Source: a virus
Length of the DNA stretch: 21,620 bases
IMG/VR virus record: IMGVR_UViG_3300042922_001072
Span: 1 to 21,620 of that record
Direction: 5' to 3' (one strand)
Shown: positions 8,483 to 15,903 of the stretch, one piece after another
Layout of the letters: each line of letters opens with the position of its first letter
Numbering within the stretch: position 1 is the first letter of the stretch
Made by a program: the position numbers and the translations under genes
The notes under the pieces: model-generated
What the model was told of the DNA's origin: nothing
Database searches by the model: none
Seen by the model: only the letters and a program-made list of their open reading frames with translations

Positions 8483-9523
8483 ATGGCACTCACGCCCTCC
8501 CTTCCCACCGGGGCACCCACGGGCCTGCCCCTGACCGCCCGCCGCCGCATCCAGGCAGGCATGGTCGCGCGCGCAGTCGACGGCACGCCGCGCACGGGTG
8601 TGATCCCGGCGCACTACGGGCCGCTCGTCACAGGGAAGGCGTCCTGGGGCTACAACGTGGCCGAGTTCGTCGCCGTCACCTCGCGAGAGCTGCCCGGTGT
8701 GGAGTTCGTCGCGAACGATGGTCTCCACGATCTGAGCCCCGCGGGCTACGGGGCGCCGGGCGCGAACTCGCGTCTCGACCTGATCTGGGTCCGGTGTCGG
8801 CTGAGCGCTTTCGGTGATGCCGCCAACGTCACGGAGTTCGGCATCGCCCAGGGGCAGTCGAACCTCAACCCCGAGCGGCCGCTTCTCCCTGCCGGCGCAC
8901 TCGAGCTCGCGCTCGCCGAGGTCAAGGCGACCGATACGACCACACAGACAGTCGTCATCACACCGACGCACCGCTTCACGGCTCTGGCGGGTGGCGTTGT
9001 AGCGCTTCGTTCCGCCGCCGAGGCGACCGCGTGGACGCCTGCGGACGGTGCCCAGGCGTACCGCATCGACACGGCGACCCGCTGCGAACGCGTCGCGGGA
9101 GTATGGCGGCGGCAGGGCGCCTCGTTCCGACAGTTCACGACCGCACGCGGCGGAATGACGGACGGCTCCCCGTTCTTCCAGGTACCCGTCGAGGACACCG
9201 AGAAGGACACCGATCCGGCGTTCGCCTACACCTACAGCAACGCGGATGGCCGGATCACTCTCGAAGCGGGTGTGTACGAAGTGCACGCGACGGGGCATCC
9301 AGGGAGCGTTGCGACCGGAACGACATTCCTGCAACTACGCGGCACCGCGCAGGGAGTCCTTGACCGAAAATCGCCGGCGGTGAGTGCCGACCCGGTGATG
9401 TCCGTATCCGCGTTGTTTCATGCGAACGGGGCGGAGGGTCTGATCGTGGAAATCCAGAAGCAGACCGGCGGGTCGTCCAACGCGTCCGGCACGCTCCGCA
9501 TCGCGCGCATTGGGGGCGTCTGA
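8483..9523 (+). CDS. Minor tail protein / fibre with jelly-roll-like end
   Basis: 346 residues; GAGAGG at 8473-8478 precedes the ATG. The N-terminal half (to about 185) has the pattern GVIPAHYGPLVTGKASWGYNV and SRLDLIWVRC, then PERPLLPAGALELALAEVKATDTTT; actinophage tail proteins that present a fibre to the host often have this segment, where a list of initial conditions (G-x-N-x-R-x-D-x-I-W-V) is followed by L-P-x-G-A-x-x-L-A. Residues about 225-346 are a beta domain beginning at SPFFQVPVEDTEK and ending AEGLIVEIQKQTGG...LRIARIGGV, similar in strand order to TNF/C1q-like jelly rolls found at fibre tips. Receptor contact is an inference. It sits just before the endolysin with a one-base overlap. 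Confidence 0.6.
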   Translation: MALTPSLPTGAPTGLPLTARRRIQAGMVARAVDGTPRTGVIPAHYGPLVTGKASWGYNVAEFVAVTSRELPGVEFVANDGLHDLSPAGYGAPGANSRLDLIWVRCRLSAFGDAANVTEFGIAQGQSNLNPERPLLPAGALELALAEVKATDTTTQTVVITPTHRFTALAGGVVALRSAAEATAWTPADGAQAYRIDTATRCERVAGVWRRQGASFRQFTTARGGMTDGSPFFQVPVEDTEKDTDPAFAYTYSNADGRITLEAGVYEVHATGHPGSVATGTTFLQLRGTAQGVLDRKSPAVSADPVMSVSALFHANGAEGLIVEIQKQTGGSSNASGTLRIARIGGV

Positions 9524-10266
9524 TGGGGGGCGCACCGGTCATCGAGACCATCCGGGCCGGCGTGGGATTCGTCCATACGGCCGCGTCGTCGTTTCGGCGG
9601 GCAGAAGCCGGGTGGGAGGAGAAGACCGGCCGAGTGCGGATCGGGTGTAACTCGTCGTTCCGCGACTACGGGCTGCAGCTGTCGATGTATCAGGCGTGGG
9701 CCGCTTGGACGGAACGCCGCGGGCCGAAGCCCAACCATTCGCGGCCGGCGAAGCCCGAGGACTCGAAGCACGTCATGGGTCTCGCGCTCGACACCCCCGA
9801 CATCGGCATCCCCGGGTTCCTCGCGCACATGGCGGAGCACGGATGGATCCAGATCCTGCCGAACGATCCGACCGAGCGTCACCACCTCGAGTACCAGTGG
9901 TGGCGCGATGAGCACTACGGCGAGCCGGTCCCGGTCCCTGCCGCGAAGACGCCCCTGCCTGACGAGGAAGAGAGTCACGACATGTACGCGATCCGACAGA
10001 TCGGTCAGCCCGACTCGGGCGTCATCATCCGGCCGGGAGTTCCGCCCTACGCGCTGCCCGCGCAGGTCTTCGAAACCGAGGCTTCGACGTACGGGCTGAC
10101 GATCAAGGACCTCCCCGACTGGCGCTACGGCACCGCCGTGCGCGAACAGTGGACGGCGTTCAACACCGCCGAGCGCTTCCGCGCCGACGTGGATCTCACG
10201 GCTGAGAGCGTGCAGGATGTCGCGGACGCCACGCGCGAAGCGATCGTCGCGCCGAAACGGACCTGA
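9523..10266 (+). CDS. Endolysin, VanY/M15-type D-Ala-D-Ala carboxypeptidase
   Basis: 247 residues. It should cut peptidoglycan cross-bridges to release progeny. The zinc-site motifs of peptidase family M15 are visible: S-K-H-x-x-G-x-A-x-D (His83, Asp90) and E-R-H-H (Glu118 as general base, His121 as third ligand), with the aromatic EYQWW after it. Residues about 1-130 are the catalytic domain; a Pro/Glu linker (133-150) leads to a C-terminal region of about 94 residues (from MYAIRQIGQP) that may bind the cell wall. It has no signal peptide, so a holin is needed; one lies three genes on. Its start overlaps the fibre stop in TGATG. A purine run before the Met at residue 154 could serve as a second start (see findings). 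Confidence 0.85.
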   Translation: MGGAPVIETIRAGVGFVHTAASSFRRAEAGWEEKTGRVRIGCNSSFRDYGLQLSMYQAWAAWTERRGPKPNHSRPAKPEDSKHVMGLALDTPDIGIPGFLAHMAEHGWIQILPNDPTERHHLEYQWWRDEHYGEPVPVPAAKTPLPDEEESHDMYAIRQIGQPDSGVIIRPGVPPYALPAQVFETEASTYGLTIKDLPDWRYGTAVREQWTAFNTAERFRADVDLTAESVQDVADATREAIVAPKRT

Positions 10267-10718
10267 TGCGCGCGCTGTGGCGGGCGTCGATCTGGCACCC
10301 CGACGCCCCGTCCATGCAGAAGGTGCAGACGCGCTTCCGTCCGGTGTTCCGCATCGGGCTCCCGGTGTTCGATGTCGCGCTAATCGCGTTCTCCGTCTTC
10401 GGGATCGTTTTCGGGTCGCGGGCGGTCGAGGAGTTCACGCTCTGGTGGTTCACGCCGCTCCTCGCCGGCGCGATCGGAGTGGCCTCCGCGGCAGCGCTTG
10501 GTGGTCTCGTGTTCCAGAAGCCGAAGATCGAGTTGACGTCGAAGTTCGTGCTGGGCGTGTGCATCGCCGTGTACGTCGTCTTCCTGATCGCTTCCGCCAC
10601 GGTCCGGAGCGCCAGTGCGGCACTCACGGCGGCGCTCGCGATCGCGGTCCTCACGATCCTCGCGCTGCGCGTATTCGATCTGATCGACCAGGCAGCGCAG
10701 GAGGAAGATGCCGCGTGA
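10266..10718 (+). CDS. Four-helix membrane protein of the lysis cassette
   Basis: 150 residues with four hydrophobic helices at about 30-50, 60-83, 94-112 and 117-138; the N-terminus is basic (cytoplasmic) and the C-terminus acidic (AAQEEDAA). The start overlaps the endolysin stop by one base in TGATG. Small polytopic proteins between endolysin and holin occur in many actinophages without a known job. Position suggests control of lysis (antiholin or pinholin-like) or superinfection exclusion, but the sequence alone shows only a membrane protein. It belongs to the late operon. Confidence 0.6.
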   Translation: MRALWRASIWHPDAPSMQKVQTRFRPVFRIGLPVFDVALIAFSVFGIVFGSRAVEEFTLWWFTPLLAGAIGVASAAALGGLVFQKPKIELTSKFVLGVCIAVYVVFLIASATVRSASAALTAALAIAVLTILALRVFDLIDQAAQEEDAA

Positions 10719-11212
10719 GCGAAGACGTACTGATCTCCGTCATCTCCACTCTCGGGATCGTCGCCGTCGCGCTGATCGGTCGATGGAGCCTGAAGAAGGC
10801 CGTCACTCGTCGCCGTCGCGTCCGCGTCGCCGCAGGGGAGTCGGTCAAGGAAGCCGCGCGGCATGAGCAGGCTGACGCCGCCATTGCCGACTACGAGAAC
10901 AACCCCGGGGCGTTCGTCGAACGAGTGCTCTCGGACAACGCGCAGAAGCACGAGGAGCTGAAGGCGCTCAGCGAGCGGTTCCAGTCGCTCGAGACGCAGT
11001 TCACTGCGCTGCGCGTCGAGGTCCAGGGGCTACGCGACAAGTACACCCGGAAGATGTCGGCGGTCGCGCGGATCCTGCGCGCCATCGCTGACCAGTGGCC
11101 GTCCGCGCACGGCCCCAACCTCGATCCTCGGGACATCGAGGAGATCGAGGACACCATCCCCGTTCAGTGGATCCGCCGCGCCCCAGCGGACGGACCGATC
11201 CAGCCCCTCTGA
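10715..11212 (+). CDS. Membrane-anchored coiled-coil protein
   Basis: 165 residues from a GTG overlapping the previous stop (GTGA). A single N-terminal helix (about 5-22, VLISVISTLGIVAVALIG) is followed by a strong basic cluster (KKAVTRRRRVRV), which places the rest in the cytoplasm by the positive-inside rule. Residues about 70-115 form a coiled coil (EELKALSERFQSLETQFTALRVEVQGLRDKY). The C-terminus is loop-like and Pro-rich. The layout resembles the DUF2746-type proteins of mycobacteriophage lysis regions, though I cannot confirm homology. It might scaffold the lysis machinery at the inner face of the membrane. Not secreted, so it is not a typical o-spanin. Confidence 0.55.
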   Translation: MSEDVLISVISTLGIVAVALIGRWSLKKAVTRRRRVRVAAGESVKEAARHEQADAAIADYENNPGAFVERVLSDNAQKHEELKALSERFQSLETQFTALRVEVQGLRDKYTRKMSAVARILRAIADQWPSAHGPNLDPRDIEEIEDTIPVQWIRRAPADGPIQPL

Positions 11213-11252
11213 GCCGCCTACGGACGGCTCTTCTCGTTCCTGAGGAGGAACC

Positions 11253-11708
11253 ATGCTCTCGCTCGCTCTGCGCTCCGCGCGCTACCTGCTCCTGGTCCTG
11301 CTGGCCGTCGGTGCACTGATGATCGTCGGTGCTCCGTCCGCGTACGCCTCCGACGGGGAGGCGGTGGTCTCGTTCGAGCCGAACCTGCCGATGGTCCTGA
11401 CCCTGCTGGTGTCGATCGTGTTCCCGCTGTTCGTCGGCGTGGTCACGAAGAAGACCGCGTCGGGCCGGTTGAAGGCGATCCTGCTGGCGACGATCTCGCT
11501 GCTGTCGGGACTCGCGTCGCAGCTGCTCGCCGCGGTCACAGCCGGGGCCACGTTCGACCTGTTCACCGCGCTCGTCACCGGTGTCGGCGCGTGGCTCATC
11601 GCCATCGGCACCTACGAGGGGTTCTGGAAGCCCACCGGTATCGGTGAAGCCGCCCAGTCCGTCGGCGTCGGGGCCGGGAAGCGTGTCGACGGCGGACACA
11701 ACGCCTGA
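11253..11708 (+). CDS. Holin candidate with signal-like N-terminus
   Basis: 151 residues. There is a clear SD, GAGGAGGA, just before the ATG, after a 40-base gap that makes this the only independently spaced start in the cassette. Residues 1-32 look like a cleavable signal (basic start, hydrophobic core LLLVLLAVGALMIVG, site after APSAYA). Three more hydrophobic helices follow at about 45-65, 72-95 and 102-122, separated by a KKTASGRLK loop. A short tail has mixed charge. Small multi-helix proteins next to an endolysin are usually holins; the cleavable signal plus three helices recalls Actinobacteria phage holins. If the first helix is cut off in the membrane, timing may depend on it. An alternative is that the four-helix protein upstream is the holin and this is a partner. 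Confidence 0.65.
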   Translation: MLSLALRSARYLLLVLLAVGALMIVGAPSAYASDGEAVVSFEPNLPMVLTLLVSIVFPLFVGVVTKKTASGRLKAILLATISLLSGLASQLLAAVTAGATFDLFTALVTGVGAWLIAIGTYEGFWKPTGIGEAAQSVGVGAGKRVDGGHNA

Positions 11709-11989
11709 TGCCGTACACGCCTCCGGTCTTCAAGGACAACGACCCGCGGTACCCGGTCGTCGACGAGAAGCTCAACGCCCTCGGCCAGCAGTACCAGGCG
11801 GTCGCAGAGGACGCGACGGACACGACCACGCCCGTTGGGTTCGCAATCGCGCAGGCAGCGTCGGCAGCCGGCGGCGGGGGTCTCATCGAGGACCCGACTC
11901 GTCCGGGCACGTTCATCATCACCAACCCGGGAGCGATCTCGGAGAACCCTGAGCGTCCTGGCACGTTCGTGATCGGAGGCACCGCATGA
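11708..11989 (+). CDS. Small structural-type protein with PGTF tandem repeat
   Basis: 93 residues of unknown function. The N-terminus (YTPPVFKDNDPRYPVVDEKLNA) and a helix with QQYQAVAEDATDT precede a Gly-rich hinge, after which a 17-residue unit is repeated: DPTRPGTFIITNPG then NPERPGTFVIGG. Each unit would give a tight turn followed by a beta strand. Such units are seen in adaptor segments of tail fibres and adhesins. It overlaps the holin stop by one base and the next fibre gene by four, so it is probably made together with that fibre and may anchor or chaperone it. The N-terminal phrase suggests docking, but this is a guess. Confidence 0.45.
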   Translation: MPYTPPVFKDNDPRYPVVDEKLNALGQQYQAVAEDATDTTTPVGFAIAQAASAAGGGGLIEDPTRPGTFIITNPGAISENPERPGTFVIGGTA

Positions 11990-13743
11990 CCGGACCCTTC
12001 GTGCCCGTGGGCATCGACAACGACAACCTGTTCCCGGCGCCCGTCGAACAGCGCCTATCCGACAAGATTGGTGCGGTCGTCGGTCCCGTCGTGGCTGCCG
12101 ACAAGTCGAAGGTGTCGGCACGCTTCATCCCCGACATCGCGAACTCCTGGTGGCAGAACATCCAGAGCTACCTCATCGGCGGACGCGTGTTCGTCGGCGG
12201 CTGTGGTGTCGACGGCGGTGTGCGGATCGGCTGGGCCGACCTCGAGAACGGGGTCGTGGGTCGGACGCGCCTGAACCCGGAACGGTTCTTCCAGGACGAC
12301 CACGACAGCGTCGGCATGGCGTTCGACACGTCCGGCGTGAACCGGCGTGCACTCGCGGTCTACTCCGCCCACGACGACGACACCTACCTCCGCATCCGCG
12401 AGGCCGAGGGTTACGGCAGCTTCGACTCCGTCGGCCCGGAGGTGCGACTGCAGTTCGGCGGCGGCACGTCAGTCGCGTACGGGTCGATCATGGCGAAGTC
12501 GGCGGAGACGAACAAGCGCGTCAACACGACCAATGGTTCCGCGGTGCTCCAGTCCGTGACGGCATCGAGCGTGAACGTCGCGCACGGGCTGGTCGACGGC
12601 ATGCGGTACCGGTTCACGGCCGCGGGTGCGCCCGCTCCGTTCGTCGCTGGCGTCTCGTACTACGTCGTGAACTCTGCAGGTGACACGACCACGTTCGGTC
12701 TCGCAGCCACCCAGGGCGGTGCAGCAATCGCCGCCACGGCAACATCGTCCGACGCGTCGAAGGTCATCACGGACAGCGGCCGCGGGCTGGTGCGGTGCCG
12801 GAACGGTGGCTTCAACAAGATCGCCCGGTCGCTGAACATGCAGGTCTCCGTGACGGAACGTCCGACGGCCACCCCGCCCACGTTCGAGGACACGACCGAC
12901 GAGCGGTTCACGCTCATCGAAGCGGCGTACGTGGCGCACACGGAAGCCGGGAACACGTTCTGGGCGATCGCCACCGGCGACCCGACCCCCGTGCCCGCCA
13001 CCGGATCCACGAAGACGTACTTCTTCAAGGGAATCAAGGGCGGCACCGGCGCGATCCGCAACGCGTTCGGCAACGTCATCGGCTACCTGTGGGGTGCGGC
13101 TCCCGCCCCTGGGACGCCGCTTCTGCCGCTCACCGGTGGTGGCAACAAGCCCGACCTGATCTACGACGCCACCGGCACCGACGGGCGCCGCTTCTACGAC
13201 GTCTCCCGCGGCGGTGACGCGGTCGCGGTCCTCTCGTTCAACCGTGAGGACTTCGCGACCGTCACCGGCCCGGATGGTGTCGCGGTGATCGCCGACCCCG
13301 CACGCGCGGAGCTCGGCGGAACGTACAAGGTCATGCGCCGGAAGACCAGCGCGACCACGAACGAGTGGATCGACGAGACGATAGCCCCTTCGGGTAAGCC
13401 GTTCGGTGCGTACAAGTCCGTTTACGTCGGCGGGATGTGCTTCGAACGTGACGACACATCCGGGAACGCGCTGCTTGCCGTCGTGGAGCAGGGCAACGTG
13501 TGGACGCTGCGACGCTACGTCCGCACTGGTACCGAATACCCGACGACCACTCCGGGAGTGTGGACCGAGGACGCGATCATCTACACCGCGCCGGCTGGGT
13601 ACAAGCTCGGGCGCCCGAAGATCCCGCTTGGCGCTGAGGGTCTCGCAGCAGGATCCCGGATCTTCACCGTGTCGCAGTACAGCTACTACGCGCTGGATTC
13701 GTTCAACGCCATCCGTGGTGGAGAGATCGTGGGGTACTACTGA
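11986..13743 (+). CDS. Tail fibre-like protein with BNR-like beta-propeller
   Basis: 585 residues. After a short N-terminal adaptor (1-55) come repeated strand blocks with the look of a beta-propeller of the BNR_4 group: FIPDIANSWWQ, IGGRVFVGGCGVDGGVRIGW, DDHDSVGMAFD, RALAVYSAHDDDTYLRIRE, then further blades to KIPLGAEGLAAGSRIFTVSQY. The D-D-H-D and Y-S-A-H segments are typical of that fold as I recall it. Residues about 175-265 look like an extra domain inserted between blades, with VAHGLVDGMRYRF and AGVSYYVVNSAGDTTTFGLA; this pattern recurs in phage structural proteins as a small adhesin-like module. Likely role: host-surface carbohydrate recognition or cleavage. No catalytic Asp box series was confirmed. 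Its ATG overlaps the previous stop. Confidence 0.6.
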   Translation: MTGPFVPVGIDNDNLFPAPVEQRLSDKIGAVVGPVVAADKSKVSARFIPDIANSWWQNIQSYLIGGRVFVGGCGVDGGVRIGWADLENGVVGRTRLNPERFFQDDHDSVGMAFDTSGVNRRALAVYSAHDDDTYLRIREAEGYGSFDSVGPEVRLQFGGGTSVAYGSIMAKSAETNKRVNTTNGSAVLQSVTASSVNVAHGLVDGMRYRFTAAGAPAPFVAGVSYYVVNSAGDTTTFGLAATQGGAAIAATATSSDASKVITDSGRGLVRCRNGGFNKIARSLNMQVSVTERPTATPPTFEDTTDERFTLIEAAYVAHTEAGNTFWAIATGDPTPVPATGSTKTYFFKGIKGGTGAIRNAFGNVIGYLWGAAPAPGTPLLPLTGGGNKPDLIYDATGTDGRRFYDVSRGGDAVAVLSFNREDFATVTGPDGVAVIADPARAELGGTYKVMRRKTSATTNEWIDETIAPSGKPFGAYKSVYVGGMCFERDDTSGNALLAVVEQGNVWTLRRYVRTGTEYPTTTPGVWTEDAIIYTAPAGYKLGRPKIPLGAEGLAAGSRIFTVSQYSYYALDSFNAIRGGEIVGYY

Positions 13744-14228
13744 TGGCCGACCGCATCCGTATCGACAAGCCGGTGATCGACCGCGACACCACGACCGCCG
13801 CACGCGAGCCCGTGCAGTACGACGGAGCCGGTGGGTTCGAGGTCCGAGACCCCGGACCGTCGCTCCTCATCCCTTGGGTGAAGACCACGGCTGTCGCCAG
13901 CACCACGGGCGGAAACCTGGCCGCGGTGTACGGCACCAGTGGCGTGCAAGAGTTCACCCTTCCCATCCCGTTCCGCCTGGTGGGTATTCAGATCGACACC
14001 CCGGGCAACATGTCGGGCGGCTCGCTGACTGTTCGCGTTCGAAAAGCCGGGGTCGAGGTGGCATCACTCGTCCTGGCGACCGGGAAGCACGTCGGAATCC
14101 CGCTCGGGTGGCGGAACGGGCCCCAGTTCGCGGCGGGAGACATCCTCTCCGTCATTCATGACACTGACGCGGCGTTCGCGCCGAGCCAGAACGTCATGAC
14201 GCACCTGCTGATTGCCGCACGACCCTGA
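13743..14228 (+). CDS. Tail-tip adhesin-like protein, last late gene
   Basis: 161 residues, starting in TGATG with the propeller gene. The first 35 residues are an extended polar segment with RIDKPVIDRDTTTAAREPVQYDG, which could be a docking arm. The rest is beta-rich: EFTLPIPFRLVGIQIDTPG, SLTVRVRKAGVEVASLVLATGK and SVIHDTDAAFAPSQNVMTHLLIAARP, a strand order like fibre-tip jelly rolls. I do not know a named family. It is the last gene of the rightward late operon and is followed within five bases by a strong hairpin. Probable receptor-binding or baseplate decoration protein made with the propeller. Confidence 0.5.
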   Translation: MADRIRIDKPVIDRDTTTAAREPVQYDGAGGFEVRDPGPSLLIPWVKTTAVASTTGGNLAAVYGTSGVQEFTLPIPFRLVGIQIDTPGNMSGGSLTVRVRKAGVEVASLVLATGKHVGIPLGWRNGPQFAAGDILSVIHDTDAAFAPSQNVMTHLLIAARP

Positions 14229-14232
14229 GCGC

Positions 14233-14273
14233 AAGAAGCCCCCGTCACTCATCGCGGGTGGCGGGGGCTTCTT
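14233..14273. terminator. Bidirectional terminator between convergent genes
   Basis: A 12-bp perfect inverted repeat: AAGAAGCCCCCG at 14233-14244 and CGGGGGCTTCTT at 14262-14273, with a 17-base loop. On both strands the stem ends in a T-rich run (TTCTT). It separates the late operon (+) from the polymerase gene (-), whose stop lies 13 bases away. Confidence 0.85.
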
Positions 14274-14285
14274 CGGCGTTCCGGC

Positions 14286-15515
14286 CTACCGGACCTTGAC
14301 CCAGTCGTCGAGGATCGCCGACGCGTAGAACGCTTCGTTGCGGTCGATGATGATGAGGAAGAAGTACGCGGCTGAGAACGCCACAGCGACCAGGCCGGCC
14401 GCAAACCGGTGCTTCGGGACCGCACCGACGATGAGCCCGTACCCGATGATGCGCAGGTACCCGAAGTACGCCAGCAGTCGGTAGAACGGGTAGCTGATCT
14501 CGCGCACCGGCAAGAGAACGAGTTCGAGCGACAACAGCACCAGAACGACGATCACAGCGCGGCGGGCGGGGGTGTCCACGTCGATCATCGGCTGGCGGGC
14601 GGTCTTCAGCAGCAGCGAGCCTTGCGGCTGGTAGCCGAGTGAACCCACCTTGCGCTTCGGTGGCCGTGGCGCCCGTGTTGCGCGGAGCACCCAGATACCG
14701 AACGCGATCGGGATGGCACGGTAGAGCGCGTCGATGCCGAACGCCCGTCCGCCGCGCGCGCCCTCAACGAGGTACTCCTGGTACTTCGAGTCGCCCAGAG
14801 CACCACCGAGGAACTCGAGCGCGGGTGCGGCGATCGACAGCGCCAGCACGCTGAGCAGCAGGACGGCCCAAATGGATCGACCGATGTGATCCTTCCGCGT
14901 CTTGAGGTAGCGGGCGACAGCCCACATTACGAGGAACACGACGGCGGAGTTGTGGAACAGGATGCCGGCTGATCCGACGACGAGCCCGAGCCACGGTCGG
15001 GACCGGATCACGAGCGCGACGCCAAGCACTGCGAGGGCCAGGGAGGGGCTCTGGCGGAGGAGGTTGAAGCCCTCGACGTACGCGGTGAACATGTACGTCA
15101 GCCACATGACTGCAGGCGGGCCGTAGTCGCGCAGAAGCATGATCGCGATGAGGATGACCGTTGAGCAGAACGCCGCGAGGACCGTGTAGTAGACGTGTGG
15201 GTCGCTGGTGAACCGGGCGACGATCCAGTTCATGAAGTAGTACGCGACCTCGCCGGACGCGCCTCGCGCGTCGGCGTAACCGGTGATCTCGAGCAGGTTC
15301 GGCGTCATCAACATGGCGTTGAAGACCTTGTTGCCGTAAAGCATCACGTCGGGGCCGCCGACTGCGTAATCCCGGATGCCGGCGAACACGCTGACCAGAA
15401 CGATAGCGAGGATGGAGAACAGCCACCGCACGAGCTTCGATGCGTTGAGTCGCGACCCTGCTACCGCGACGAAGGCAGTCGAGACGCCGAAGACGACGAA
15501 GTAGGGGGCGAGCAT
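14286..15515 (-). CDS. EpsG/Wzy-type polysaccharide polymerase (cargo gene)
   Basis: 409 residues and about ten or eleven membrane helices. The EpsG family pattern is visible: A-G-I-R-D-Y near 46-50 with G-x-P-D-x-x-x-Y (54-60), N-L-L-R-Q-S (151-156), and F-H-N-S-A (187-191). These polar signatures in a many-helix protein mark polymerases that join repeat units of exopolysaccharide or capsule outside the membrane. The cytoplasmic loop at about 280-315 is basic. Phage structural and lysis genes lie on the other strand, so it is probably a cargo gene expressed in the lysogen. A plausible role is changing the host's surface polysaccharide, for instance to block phage adsorption; no pathway partner (transferase, flippase) is present. 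The ATG follows one base after the stop of the tiny gene upstream (TGACATG). Confidence 0.75.
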   Translation of the reverse strand: MLAPYFVVFGVSTAFVAVAGSRLNASKLVRWLFSILAIVLVSVFAGIRDYAVGGPDVMLYGNKVFNAMLMTPNLLEITGYADARGASGEVAYYFMNWIVARFTSDPHVYYTVLAAFCSTVILIAIMLLRDYGPPAVMWLTYMFTAYVEGFNLLRQSPSLALAVLGVALVIRSRPWLGLVVGSAGILFHNSAVVFLVMWAVARYLKTRKDHIGRSIWAVLLLSVLALSIAAPALEFLGGALGDSKYQEYLVEGARGGRAFGIDALYRAIPIAFGIWVLRATRAPRPPKRKVGSLGYQPQGSLLLKTARQPMIDVDTPARRAVIVVLVLLSLELVLLPVREISYPFYRLLAYFGYLRIIGYGLIVGAVPKHRFAAGLVAVAFSAAYFFLIIIDRNEAFYASAILDDWVKVR

Positions 15516-15516
15516 G

Positions 15517-15618
15517 TCACCCGGGTTCGTTGTCGGTGCCCTGGCCGAAGTAGAGCACCGCCAGCCCGGCTAGCCCGAGAGGCAAGATCGCAATCAGTGC
15601 CCAGACGATGTCTTCCAT
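15517..15618 (-). CDS. Micro membrane protein, 33 residues
   Basis: A 33-residue frame: an N-terminal MEDIVWALIAI followed by a hydrophobic helix (about 5-24, ending VLYFG) and a short polar tail (QGTDNEPG). It is one base upstream of the polymerase ATG (TGACATG), so the pair is probably translationally coupled. GC-ending codons and the clean helix suggest that it is real. Single-helix microproteins beside polymerases may act as partners or only as leader cistrons that let ribosomes reach the larger gene. Function unknown. Confidence 0.55.
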   Translation of the reverse strand: MEDIVWALIAILPLGLAGLAVLYFGQGTDNEPG

Positions 15619-15635
15619 GGGCGTGATCCTATCGG

Positions 15636-15836
15636 CTACCTGATCGCGCTGCTGGTTTCGGCTTCGCTGAGCCCGTTCTCCGGGTCTACCTCGTGGTGCA
15701 GCGGGTCCGGGTTAGCTCGAGTCCACCGGTAGACGACGCTGACGGCCGCGACGACGACAGCGAAGAATCCCAGCAGCATCGTGACGCCGAGCGCCGGGAA
15801 CGTCTGAATCAGGCTCATGTCGCGGAGTCTAGTCAT
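15636..15836 (-). CDS. Small one-helix membrane protein, 66 residues
   Basis: 66 residues with one hydrophobic helix (about 12-36, FPALGVTMLLGFFAVVVAAVSVVY) followed by a short basic spot (RWTR) and an acidic, polar C-terminal tail (HHEVDPENGLSEAETSSAIR). Met7 is another possible start; a weak GGAAA lies before Met1. It lies 17 bases upstream of the 33-residue gene and heads the three-gene accessory operon. Function unknown. The large share of Val/Ala in the helix and the acidic tail resemble single-helix regulators, but this is not evidence of a role. Confidence 0.5.
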   Translation of the reverse strand: MTRLRDMSLIQTFPALGVTMLLGFFAVVVAAVSVVYRWTRANPDPLHHEVDPENGLSEAETSSAIR

Positions 15837-15868
15837 GGCACGTTTCCAGCAAAGCAGGAACTTAGTTC

Positions 15869-15903
15869 AGCCCCCGGCTGCCTCTACGAGGTGGCCGGGG
15901 GCT
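15869..15903. terminator. Nested hairpin between accessory genes
   Basis: Outer stem of ten pairs, AGCCCCCGGC at 15869-15878 with GCCGGGGGCT at 15894-15903; the loop contains a second stem, CCTC (15881-15884) with GAGG (15888-15891). The TAG stop of the unknown protein upstream is in the loop. No clear T-run follows on the minus strand, so it may weaken rather than end transcription into the polymerase operon; on the plus strand CTCTTT follows. Confidence 0.6.

Noticed and set aside
12469-13803. 444-residue minus-strand frame opposite the propeller gene
   Set aside because: Arg/Gly/Val-rich antisense shadow, no SD, and the plus-strand gene is well supported.
15195-15626. 143-residue plus-strand frame inside the polymerase gene
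   Set aside because: Antisense of the membrane protein gene, His/Asp/Arg-rich, and no regulatory site.
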